A DNA stretch of 11,281 bases, from positions 17,878-29,158 of the forward strand of contig DHGC01000039.1 in NCBI GenBank assembly GCA_002402585.1, in the 5' to 3' direction. The DNA is from Erysipelotrichaceae bacterium UBA4808 (lineage in GTDB: Bacteria; Bacillota_I; Bacilli_A; Erysipelotrichales; Erysipelotrichaceae). The notes beneath the pieces are model-generated. The model saw nothing but the letters and a program-made list of their open reading frames with translations. It was not told where the DNA came from and made no database searches. Within the stretch, counting starts at the first letter, position 1. The number at the start of each line of letters is the position of its first letter. Made by a program: the position numbers and the translations under genes. Shown here one piece after another: positions 1 through 6,217 of the stretch.

Positions 1-434
1 GGTTGATTAACGGATTGGCGTGTCATGACCCCTGGGGCAACACGTTCAATTGGACGCATCTTATCTGTTTTGATTTCTTCACCACCATCGATGGCTTGAC
101 CTAAAGCATTGACGACACGACCTAAAAGTTGATCTCCAACAGGGACTTCCACAATGCGATTCGTACGTGAAACACTATCACCTTCACGGATGTTGTCATC
201 GCGACCTAAAAGGACACAACCAACATGATCTTCTTCTAAGTTCATGATCATGCCCATGACACCATCACCAAATTCTACCAATTCGCCAGCCATCGCATCA
301 TTCAAGCCGTTGACTAGTGCGATACCGTCCCCAACTTTGATGACGACGCCAACATCTTTTTCTTCAACTTGTTCTTGATAATGTTGAATGCGCTGTTTAA
401 TCAGTGCACTTATTTCTTCTGGTCTAATTTCCAT
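1..434 (-). CDS. atpA: F-type ATP synthase alpha subunit (N-terminal 144 residues, cut by window edge)
   Basis: Alpha subunit of the F1 head, which forms the alpha3-beta3 hexamer on the cytoplasmic side of the membrane. Translation from the ATG at 432-434 gives MEIRPEEISALIKQRI and continues open to position 1. The visible part holds the N-terminal helix, the beta-barrel domain (GDGIALVNGLNDAMAGELVEF at about residues 35-55, with GRDDNIREGDSV later) and the start of the nucleotide-binding domain (RPIERVAPGVMTRQSVNQP). The Walker A motif lies beyond the edge. A strong Shine-Dalgarno stretch (GAAGGAAGG) lies inside the end of atpH, and only 3 nt separate the atpH stop from this start, so the two are translationally close. 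The gene is truncated only by the window, with no sign of damage. Identity is secure from motifs and operon position. Confidence 0.97.
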   Translation of the reverse strand, partial: MEIRPEEISALIKQRIQHYQEQVEEKDVGVVIKVGDGIALVNGLNDAMAGELVEFGDGVMGMIMNLEEDHVGCVLLGRDDNIREGDSVSRTNRIVEVPVGDQLLGRVVNALGQAIDGGEEIKTDKMRPIERVAPGVMTRQSVNQ

Positions 435-437
435 TGC

Positions 438-977
438 TTATGACCTTCCTTCACGTAAAACCGCGCGCATGTTTTCAATTCGTGCTCGCATCGAACCGTC
501 GATGACTTTGTCTTCAAAACGAATCTTTATACCGCTTATCAATGTCGGATCGATACGATTCACAAGCGATACTTTCTGCTTTTCACGATCACTCAGACTC
601 ATTTCGAGTTCACTCAATTCTTTATCACTTAGTGGACTCACAGAATATGCGACCGCTTCGAGAATCTTAAAGCTTTGATTGTGAATATGACGATATTCCT
701 TTGTTAGATGTGGCAAGATTAAACTTCTATTTTTATCAACCAAGAGATAGAAGGTGTTCAAAAGGTAAGGATGAACCACCTCACCAAAGATATCCTTGAT
801 CAAGTCTTTCTTCTGTTGCTTAGTAAACTGCGTTTTAATCAATAACTGAATTATTTCAGGGTGAGATGTGAGTATGGCATCTATTTGATGCATTTCACGA
901 TAAAACTGTTCTTCAAGTTTCTGCTCTTGAGCAAGCTCAAAAACCGCGACCGCGTATTTTGAAGCAACCTTTTTCAT
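438..977 (-). CDS. atpH: F-type ATP synthase delta subunit
   Basis: Delta (OSCP-type) subunit, 179 residues, the usual family length. It links the top of the alpha3-beta3 head to the peripheral b stalk so the head does not rotate. The N-terminal half (MKKVASKYAVAVFELAQEQ) is the typical helical-bundle start with the conserved YA-A-FE-A pattern. The C-terminal part carries the family signature as LVNRIDPTLISGIKIRFEDKVIDGSMRARIENM at about residues 138-170. The start ATG shares one base with the atpF stop (TAATG), and AAGGAT inside the atpF end serves as ribosome binding site. It sits between atpF and atpA as in most bacterial atp operons. Confidence 0.97.
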   Translation of the reverse strand: MKKVASKYAVAVFELAQEQKLEEQFYREMHQIDAILTSHPEIIQLLIKTQFTKQQKKDLIKDIFGEVVHPYLLNTFYLLVDKNRSLILPHLTKEYRHIHNQSFKILEAVAYSVSPLSDKELSELEMSLSDREKQKVSLVNRIDPTLISGIKIRFEDKVIDGSMRARIENMRAVLREGRS

Positions 978-1486
978 TAATTACGAACATCCTTAATGAA
1001 ATGTTGAATTTGACGACGATCTTCGGTTTCATCCATCTTGCCTTCAATCAATTTAGAGGCAGCCAAAAGCGCCACATCAATGATCTCAGACTCGATTTCT
1101 TCACGCATCTGTGATTTCTGATGTGAAATCTCACGTAGAGCAGAGTTCAACTTGTTATCCGCTTCATCTTTTGCTTCAGCCAATAACAATTCTTTGATAC
1201 GTACACCTTCTTGCTTACCACTCTCAATTAGTTCTTTAGCATCCAAAGCAGCCTTACCCAAAAGCGCTTCCGCTTCTTTGTGACGCTGTTCAGCCAACAA
1301 CTTCGCTTCATGTGCATCTCTTAACGCTTGATCTGCAACATCCGCACGCTTCTGAAGATACGTTTGCATCGGGACCCATAGCAATTTCTTAAACCCCCAG
1401 AACAAAACACCGGTCGCAAGCAATTGGACCGCCATCGTCATGATATTCGGAAACAGTTTCCCCGCGATATCTAATTCTAGACCCAT
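977..1486 (-). CDS. atpF: F-type ATP synthase b subunit
   Basis: Subunit b, 169 residues, the membrane-anchored peripheral stalk that dimerises and holds delta and alpha against subunit a. One hydrophobic segment near residues 12-34 (IMTMAVQLLATGVLFWGFKKLLW) is followed by a long charged helix rich in Ala, Glu, Lys and Gln (about residues 45-165), as expected for the right-handed coiled coil of b. ALREISHQKSQMREEIESEI and VALLAASKLIEGKMDE match the C-terminal delta-binding region in character. The ribosome binding site AAGGTGGTGA is close to consensus. Only one b gene is present, so a homodimer is expected. Its stop overlaps the atpH start by one base. Confidence 0.95.
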   Translation of the reverse strand: MGLELDIAGKLFPNIMTMAVQLLATGVLFWGFKKLLWVPMQTYLQKRADVADQALRDAHEAKLLAEQRHKEAEALLGKAALDAKELIESGKQEGVRIKELLLAEAKDEADNKLNSALREISHQKSQMREEIESEIIDVALLAASKLIEGKMDETEDRRQIQHFIKDVRN

Positions 1487-1513
1487 AGACTCACCACCTT
1501 TTTACAATAGTTT

Positions 1514-1750
1514 TTATTGGAATACAAACATCAATAAGAACGCAATCAACATACCGTAAATCGCACAGGTTTCTGCAATCGCAGCCCCCAAAATAAGCAT
1601 TGAACGAATCTTGCCTTCAGCTTCAGGATTACGTCCCACCGCTTCAACAGCTTTACCTGCCGCATACCCTTGACCAGCACCGGTCATCATACCGGTCATA
1701 ACCGCTAAACCAGCGCCGACCGCAATAAGTCCTCTACCAATATCTCCCAT
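1514..1750 (-). CDS. atpE: F-type ATP synthase c subunit, with sodium-type ion-binding residues
   Basis: Subunit c, 78 residues, the hairpin protein that forms the rotating membrane ring. Two hydrophobic helices (about residues 5-35 and 49-77) flank the polar loop R40-N41-P42-E43, matching the conserved RQPE loop. The ion-carrying carboxylate is Glu60 in ILGAAIAETCAIYGM. Gln27 in the first helix, Ile58, Thr61 and Tyr65 fall exactly where the sodium-driven Ilyobacter tartaricus ring has Gln32, Val63, Ser66 and Tyr70 around Glu65 (Gln-to-Glu spacing is 33 in both). I infer Na+ rather than H+ as the probable coupling ion; Thr in place of Ser keeps the hydroxyl ligand. The ribosome binding site AAAGGAGG is near perfect, which suits a subunit needed in many copies. 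Confidence 0.97.
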   Translation of the reverse strand: MGDIGRGLIAVGAGLAVMTGMMTGAGQGYAAGKAVEAVGRNPEAEGKIRSMLILGAAIAETCAIYGMLIAFLLMFVFQ

Positions 1751-1777
1751 GTGTATAGCCTCCTTTGCATGGATTTA

Positions 1778-2482
1778 TCATTCTTGGGGTATTTCATTCC
1801 CAATGAAGATCGTCGTTAACATAATGAATATATACATTTGAATCAAACCTGAAAAAATATCAAAATATGAATGTAAGAAAGGCGCCAGGAAAACACCAAT
1901 AAAATTGAAATCCCCAATAAAAGGAACAAAACTTGAGACGAAACCTGTAAACAAATAGAACAACTGCATCAAAGTTCCACCGGAAGTAATATTCCCAAAC
2001 AAACGTAAGGACATTGACAACAATGGCGCAAACAAACCAAAGAAATTCATAACCACAAACGGCGCAAATGGTTCAAAGAAACCTTTGATATATCCCCAAA
2101 CACCATTGTAATGAATCTTCGTACTTTGAATTAAGAAGAACGTAATCAAAGCCAAAGTAAGGGTAACACTGTAATTCGCTGTTGGTTGAGATAAACCAAT
2201 CAGACCAGACAAGTTACTGACCGCCATGAACATCGCGATCGCACCGATATACGGACCATAATGAACAGCCGTCTTCTTACCCATATTATCATTCGTCAAT
2301 CCTTGAATGAACTCATAATATAGCATTCCAATGAGAACCAAACCCTTTGGTTTTGCCAAAGGATCACTCTTTGTGATTGCTGAATTCACAAAAAATAGAA
2401 AAACGAAAATTCCTGCTGTGACCAGTAGGATTGAAAAGACTTCAACTTGTACGACAATTACTTGACCGCTCGATAGAATCAT
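1778..2482 (-). CDS. atpB: F-type ATP synthase a subunit
   Basis: Subunit a, 234 residues, the integral membrane stator that provides the two ion half-channels against the c ring. About five or six hydrophobic segments are visible (near residues 12-33, 76-97, 105-121, 140-158, 168-187 and 195-228). The essential arginine is Arg160 in LSMSLRLFGNITSGGTLM, and the last helix carries the conserved Gln215 in GLIQMYIFIMLTTIFIG. Another recognisable block is PTANYSVTLTLAL at 100-112. The start overlaps the atpI stop by ATGA, and AAAAGGAGAAT lies directly upstream. A short 27-nt gap leads to atpE. Length and motifs fit the compact a subunits of Bacillota. Confidence 0.97.
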   Translation of the reverse strand: MILSSGQVIVVQVEVFSILLVTAGIFVFLFFVNSAITKSDPLAKPKGLVLIGMLYYEFIQGLTNDNMGKKTAVHYGPYIGAIAMFMAVSNLSGLIGLSQPTANYSVTLTLALITFFLIQSTKIHYNGVWGYIKGFFEPFAPFVVMNFFGLFAPLLSMSLRLFGNITSGGTLMQLFYLFTGFVSSFVPFIGDFNFIGVFLAPFLHSYFDIFSGLIQMYIFIMLTTIFIGNEIPQE

Positions 2483-2838
2483 TTATTCTCCTTTTGCCTG
2501 AAGAATATTTCAGAGATGAAAATGAAATACTTAAAATATAACAAGCCAATCCCAACTGCAAACAAATTGAACCAATCATACAACAGGATACTGATGATAA
2601 ACGGCACAATGTAAATTAAATTACCAAGTATGAACTTCACATAGGTCGTCCAGGACTGCGTTCGCTTGAACAACACAGAATCCACCTGATATTTGGTGAT
2701 ATTGACCGTTAAGAAGGAAAACGCAAAGCCTAAGAGAAAACCCAAAGACCAACTGTAACCCACAAACAAGAGTCCAAGGCTTACCAATAAGCCCGAAACA
2801 ATCAACACAGTAAATCGATTTTTCAGGAGTTCTTTCAT
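2479..2838 (-). CDS. atpI: AtpI-like membrane protein, probable c-ring assembly factor
   Basis: Small membrane protein of 119 residues with four hydrophobic segments (about residues 10-29, 30-48, 67-87 and 90-112) and a basic start MKELLKNRF. Position as the first gene before atpB, plus the length and topology, identify it as AtpI. The family assists c-ring assembly in some bacteria (shown for Propionigenium and Bacillus proteins); that role here is by analogy. Sequence in this family is weakly conserved, so recognition rests mainly on context. The ribosome binding site AAGAAGG precedes the ATG, and the stop overlaps the atpB start. A 43-nt AT-rich gap separates it from upp without a clear terminator or strong promoter. 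Confidence 0.88.
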   Translation of the reverse strand: MKELLKNRFTVLIVSGLLVSLGLLFVGYSWSLGFLLGFAFSFLTVNITKYQVDSVLFKRTQSWTTYVKFILGNLIYIVPFIISILLYDWFNLFAVGIGLLYFKYFIFISEIFFRQKENK

Positions 2839-2881
2839 CTTGTTTGCCTTCTTAATTTTATCATAAAACCAGATTTAAAAC

Positions 2882-3502
2882 TTACTTGGTTCCAAATATA
2901 CGATCGCCCGCATCCCCTAAACCAGGTACGATATATCCATGTTCGTTCAACTTCTCATCCAAAGCCGCAAGATAGATATCCACATCCGGATGATCTTCCA
3001 CAATCCGTTGAACACCTTCAGGAGCTCCAACCAAACAAATCAACTTGACCATCTTGGCACCACGTTGTTTAACGATTGTGATCGCTGCACTCGCAGAACC
3101 ACCCGTCGCCAACATTGGATCCAACACAAACACCACCGCTTCCGGTAGATTGGATGGAAACTTAGCATAATATTCATGTGGTTCCAAGGTTTCTTCATCA
3201 CGATAGAGCCCAACATGGCCTACCTTCGCAGTAGGAACCAAATTGCGAATCCCATTCACCATCCCCAAACCAGCACGTAGAATTGGAACCAAAACAATTT
3301 CCTTAGCCAACTCTTCTGTTTCACAAGGCGCAACCGGTGTAACGATTGAAACCTTTTGTGTTGGTACATCACGCGTAATTTCATACGCCATCAAACCTGC
3401 GATTTCATCCAAATTCTGACGGAAATCTTTCGTTCCGGTATCTTTCTGACGCATCTGGGTTAGTTTGTGCTTAATCAAGGGGTGATCTAATACATGTAAC
3501 AT
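2882..3502 (-). CDS. upp: Uracil phosphoribosyltransferase
   Basis: Cytoplasmic pyrimidine-salvage enzyme that makes UMP and pyrophosphate from uracil and PRPP. Length 206 residues is normal (about 208). The PRPP-binding loop is LDPMLATGGSASA at residues 127-139. The C-terminal uracil-recognition segment GYIVPGLGDAGDRIFGTK closes the protein at 189-206. LVPILRAGLGM (71-81) and the flexible-loop region GLYRDEETLEPHEYYAK (98-114) are also typical. The ribosome binding site AAGGAG lies 13 nt or less behind the glyA stop, so it is co-transcribed with glyA. The glyA-upp-atp order is the same as in Bacillus subtilis. Confidence 0.98.
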   Translation of the reverse strand: MLHVLDHPLIKHKLTQMRQKDTGTKDFRQNLDEIAGLMAYEITRDVPTQKVSIVTPVAPCETEELAKEIVLVPILRAGLGMVNGIRNLVPTAKVGHVGLYRDEETLEPHEYYAKFPSNLPEAVVFVLDPMLATGGSASAAITIVKQRGAKMVKLICLVGAPEGVQRIVEDHPDVDIYLAALDEKLNEHGYIVPGLGDAGDRIFGTK

Positions 3503-3515
3503 AGTGTTCTCCTTT

Positions 3516-4754
3516 TTATAGTGGGAACTGTTGCGTCAGTGCGCTCACAGCTTCACGAATCTCTTGTTTAAGTGCTTCATTCTCAGGATTGCGTAAGACC
3601 GCATCCATCCAGTGTGCAACTTGTTTAAACTCAGCTTCACCAAAACCACGTGTAGTCATAGCAGCAGAACCTAAGCGAATACCCGATGTGACCATCGGTT
3701 TCTCCGGATCAAATGGAATACTGTTTTTATTACAGGTTATCCCGATTTCATCCAATAGACGCTCTGCCTTTTTACCCGACAAACCAACTGAAGCTTTGAC
3801 ATTGACTAAACAGAGATGATTATCTGAACCATCCCCTACAATGTTATACCCTAAATTACGCAATTCTGCCACCAAAGTTTGTAAATTTTTTAACAAACTT
3901 TCGGTATATGTTTTAAATTCAGGTTGTAGCGCTTCATAAAAGCACACTGCCTTCCCTGCAATCACATGCATCAAAGGTCCGCCCTGCATTCCAGGGAATA
4001 CTTTTTTGTCCAAAAGTTGTGCATATTCTTTCTTACAAAGAATCAAACCACCCCGTGGTCCCCTTAAGGTTTTATGGGTCGTACTTGTCACAAAGTCCGC
4101 ATAAGGAATGGGTGAAGGATGAAACCCTGTCGCAACCAATCCTGCGATATGCGCCATATCCACCATTAACAACGCCCCAACTTCATCCGCAATATCTCTA
4201 AACTTCTTAAAGTCGATGATGAACGGATACGCACTCGCACCTGCCACAATCAACTTAGGTTTAACTTCCAAAGCCTTCAAGCGTAATGCATCATAGTCAA
4301 TCCGTGAAGTGATGGGATCCACACCATAAGCCTCAAAATGATAAAGCATACCAGAGAAGTTCAATGGATGACCATGGGTCAAATGTCCACCTGCTGAAAG
4401 ATCCATCCCCAAAACCGTATCACCGGGTTGTAAAACCGCCATATAAACACCCATATTGGCTTGCGAACCAGAATGAGGTTGAACATTCGCATGTTCAGCT
4501 CCAAAAAGTTCACACGCACGTTGGCGTGCTAATTCTTCGATGACATCGACTTCCTCACAACCACCATAATAACGCGCTCTGGGATAACCTTCCGCATATT
4601 TATTCGTCAAGATGCTTCCAACCGCAGTTAACACATCTTGCGAAACATAGTTCTCAGAGGCAATCAGTTCAATATTGTTCAACTGACGTGCATGTTCCTT
4701 TGCGATGGCTTCTTGGATCATCCGATCATACATGATCGGATCATTCATGATCAT
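3516..4754 (-). CDS. glyA: Serine hydroxymethyltransferase
   Basis: PLP enzyme interconverting serine plus tetrahydrofolate with glycine plus 5,10-methylene-tetrahydrofolate, the main one-carbon source for thymidylate and purine synthesis. From the ATG at 4752-4754 it is 412 residues, the family norm. Visible motifs are LNNIELIASENYVS (about 25-38), NKYAEGYPRARYYGGCE (51-67), VDMAHIAGLVA (198-208) and the PLP-lysine site STTHKTLRGPRGG with Lys228. An in-frame open stretch runs upstream to 4844 (MWISGW...) but lies inside rpiB and resembles no GlyA. Two starts are possible: 4754 with GAGGAG 7 nt before it, or 4748 (MNDPIM) with GGAG 7 nt before it; I prefer 4754 for the stronger site. Either start overlaps the rpiB end (14 or 8 nt), indicating coupling. 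Confidence 0.97.
   Translation of the reverse strand: MIMNDPIMYDRMIQEAIAKEHARQLNNIELIASENYVSQDVLTAVGSILTNKYAEGYPRARYYGGCEEVDVIEELARQRACELFGAEHANVQPHSGSQANMGVYMAVLQPGDTVLGMDLSAGGHLTHGHPLNFSGMLYHFEAYGVDPITSRIDYDALRLKALEVKPKLIVAGASAYPFIIDFKKFRDIADEVGALLMVDMAHIAGLVATGFHPSPIPYADFVTSTTHKTLRGPRGGLILCKKEYAQLLDKKVFPGMQGGPLMHVIAGKAVCFYEALQPEFKTYTESLLKNLQTLVAELRNLGYNIVGDGSDNHLCLVNVKASVGLSGKKAERLLDEIGITCNKNSIPFDPEKPMVTSGIRLGSAAMTTRGFGEAEFKQVAHWMDAVLRNPENEALKQEIREAVSALTQQFPL
4720..4741. repeat. 22-bp palindrome just inside glyA (10-bp arms, 2-nt centre)
   Basis: The arm ATCCGATCAT (4720-4729) is matched by its exact reverse complement ATGATCGGAT (4732-4741), with only two bases between. It lies over codons 5-12 of glyA (counting from 4754), begins 7 nt inside the alternative 4748 start, and touches the last base of the rpiB stop. 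In mRNA it would form a stable hairpin with a short loop. The encoded stretch (DPIMYDRM) belongs to the variable N terminus of GlyA, so protein constraint does not explain it. Function is unknown. Confidence 0.6.
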
Positions 4755-5199
4755 TCTCCGTCTCCTCAATGCGACAAATCTTATCAATACGATTTTTATG
4801 TCGTTCTTCTTGCGAGAACGAAGAACCCAACCACTTATCCACAATCTCTAGTGCGACCGCAACACTCGTCAAACGACCCCCCAGTGCCAAAACATTGGTA
4901 TCATTATGCATTCGTGTGATTTCCGCAACCTTTGGGTCATACACCAAAGCACAGCGAATGCCTTTGACTTTATTCGCCACGATGCTTGCGCCAATGCCTG
5001 TCCCACATAAAACAATCCCAAAGTCATTGGATGCATCCGCAACTGAACACGATGCAGGATAAACCGTATCGGGATAATCCATGCTTTCTTCGCTGTGCGT
5101 ACCGAAGTCTTGGACCTGATGACCTTTCTTCAATAAATGAAGCTTAATTGCCTCTTTATGTTCAAATGCGCCATGATCACAAGCTAGTGCTATTTTCAT
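4741..5199 (-). CDS. rpiB: Ribose-5-phosphate isomerase B (RpiB/LacAB family)
   Basis: Cytoplasmic isomerase interconverting ribose 5-phosphate and ribulose 5-phosphate in the pentose phosphate pathway, feeding PRPP for the nearby upp reaction. It has 152 residues, typical for the family. The N terminus MKIALACDHGAFEHKE carries the substrate-binding Asp8-His9. The catalytic cysteine is Cys65 in GIVLCGTGIGASIVANK, and His98 sits in ITRMHNDTNVLALGGR. LacA/LacB (galactose 6-phosphate isomerase subunits) belong to the same family, but a single copy beside glyA, as with ywlF in Bacillus, favours RpiB; allose-6-phosphate activity cannot be excluded. AGGAGATGA provides the ribosome binding site. It is probably the first gene of the unit that continues into glyA and upp. 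Confidence 0.93.
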   Translation of the reverse strand: MKIALACDHGAFEHKEAIKLHLLKKGHQVQDFGTHSEESMDYPDTVYPASCSVADASNDFGIVLCGTGIGASIVANKVKGIRCALVYDPKVAEITRMHNDTNVLALGGRLTSVAVALEIVDKWLGSSFSQEERHKNRIDKICRIEETENDHE

Positions 5200-5244
5200 A
5201 CTTCATCTCCTATCGACAATCGCTACGATCGAGTAAACTCTTCA

Positions 5245-5273
5245 ATTATTTTAACACAATCCCCCAATGACAA
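5245..5273 (-). promoter_or_regulatory. Probable sigma-A promoter of rpiB-glyA-upp(-atp)
   Basis: On the minus strand TTGTCA (5268-5273; five of six consensus bases) is separated by exactly 17 nt from AATAAT (5245-5250; five of six). An overlapping alternative is the extended -10 TGTTAAAAT (5248-5256), which lacks a good -35 at normal distance. Transcription would start near 5238, leaving a leader of about 40 nt. The -35 lies within the inverted repeat ATGAC-AAA-GTCAT (5267-5279), a possible operator. The site lies in the 175-nt gap between prmC and rpiB, the largest in the window. Confidence 0.6.
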
Positions 5274-5330
5274 AGTCATCATCCTTTAGATTTTACACAA
5301 ACTTCACTTTCAGGGTTAAACTCAAGAAAT

Positions 5331-5368
5331 AATAAAAGGCAATCAAATTGTTTAACTTGATTGCTTTG
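5331..5368 (-). terminator. Intrinsic terminator candidate after prmC
   Basis: On the minus strand GCAATCAA and TTGATTGC (5357-5364 and 5339-5346) form a perfect 8-bp stem with a 10-nt loop, extendable by A-T pairs past one bulged C. A T-rich tail TTTTATTATTT follows. It starts about 10 nt after the prmC stop and would close the tdk-prfA-prmC unit. The stem is AT-rich, so termination may be partial. Confidence 0.6.
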
Positions 5369-5374
5369 ATTAAA

Positions 5375-6217
5375 TTAGACTTGTTTTACAAAAAGCATCC
5401 GATCTTTGCCTTGCATATCCTTTACGACTTCAACCAACGCATCGGGAAAGTATTCGTTAGCCAAATTGGTTAAAGCATCACCCTGATCCCAGCCCATTTC
5501 AAAAGCCATAAAAAACTTAGGATTCAGAATCAAATGCGCTTTACTTAAGACGCTTCGATAAAACATCAAACCATCTTCACCACCAAACAATGCTACATGA
5601 GGTTCAAAGTCCTTGACGCTTCGTTCTAACACTTCTGCTTGTGGAATATATGGAGGATTACATACAACCACATCCACTTTGAAGTTTCTCTCAATAAACG
5701 GAGCCAACATATCCCCTTCATAGAAATCCACATCCACATTCAAATGTTGCGCATTCAATCGTGCTTCATTCAATGCATCCGAGCTGATATCACTCGCAGC
5801 CATCTTGATTTGAGGACACTCTGCCTTTAACACACAAGCAATGGCACCACTTCCTGTCCCCACATCAATCACTTGAATGGCTTCATCAGAAAAGTGTTCA
5901 TCTATTTCCATGATCACCTTTAGCACCAGTTCTTCAGTCTCATAGCGTGGAATCAAGACATGCGCATTGACGTTAATTGGATACCCATAAAAGTATTGAA
6001 CCCCCATGGCATACGCCAGAGGCACATCATTAAGCAACTGCTCCATAATCGCATTGAATTCAAGCAATGTTGCTTCATCCAACTCCTCATTCATCACTAA
6101 ATAAAGATTCTTCCCTTGTTTATCCAAGAGTTCATTCATCACATACTTGGCATATTGTTCCGGGATGTCTCGATCAAGCAAACGCTTCTCGGCATCCCTT
6201 ATAAGATCGCGAATCAT
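5375..6217 (-). CDS. prmC: Peptide chain release factor N5-glutamine methyltransferase
   Basis: SAM-dependent methyltransferase that methylates the glutamine of the GGQ motif in release factors, increasing their termination activity. Length 280 residues is typical. The helical N-terminal domain (about 1-75) precedes IPRYETEEL (89-97). The SAM-binding glycine loop is VIDVGTGSGAIACVL (116-130), and the catalytic motif that holds the glutamine amide is NPPY at 187-190 in VVVCNPPYIPQ. The start overlaps the prfA stop by ATGA, so translation is coupled to that of its own substrate, as in many bacteria. Its ribosome binding site (AGGGA) is weak, which fits reliance on coupling. The older name hemK is obsolete in function. 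Confidence 0.96.
   Translation of the reverse strand: MIRDLIRDAEKRLLDRDIPEQYAKYVMNELLDKQGKNLYLVMNEELDEATLLEFNAIMEQLLNDVPLAYAMGVQYFYGYPINVNAHVLIPRYETEELVLKVIMEIDEHFSDEAIQVIDVGTGSGAIACVLKAECPQIKMAASDISSDALNEARLNAQHLNVDVDFYEGDMLAPFIERNFKVDVVVCNPPYIPQAEVLERSVKDFEPHVALFGGEDGLMFYRSVLSKAHLILNPKFFMAFEMGWDQGDALTNLANEYFPDALVEVVKDMQGKDRMLFVKQV

Noticed and set aside
2839..2881. Possible promoter or operator before atpI (TTTTATGATAAAA palindrome with TATGAT or TAAAAT)
   Set aside because: No acceptable -35 at 16-18 nt, and short AT-rich palindromes are expected by chance in this composition.
4755..4844. N-terminal extension of glyA (MWISGWVLRS...) in an open frame
   Set aside because: It lies wholly within rpiB, has no family similarity, and two well-placed ribosome binding sites mark starts at 4754 or 4748.
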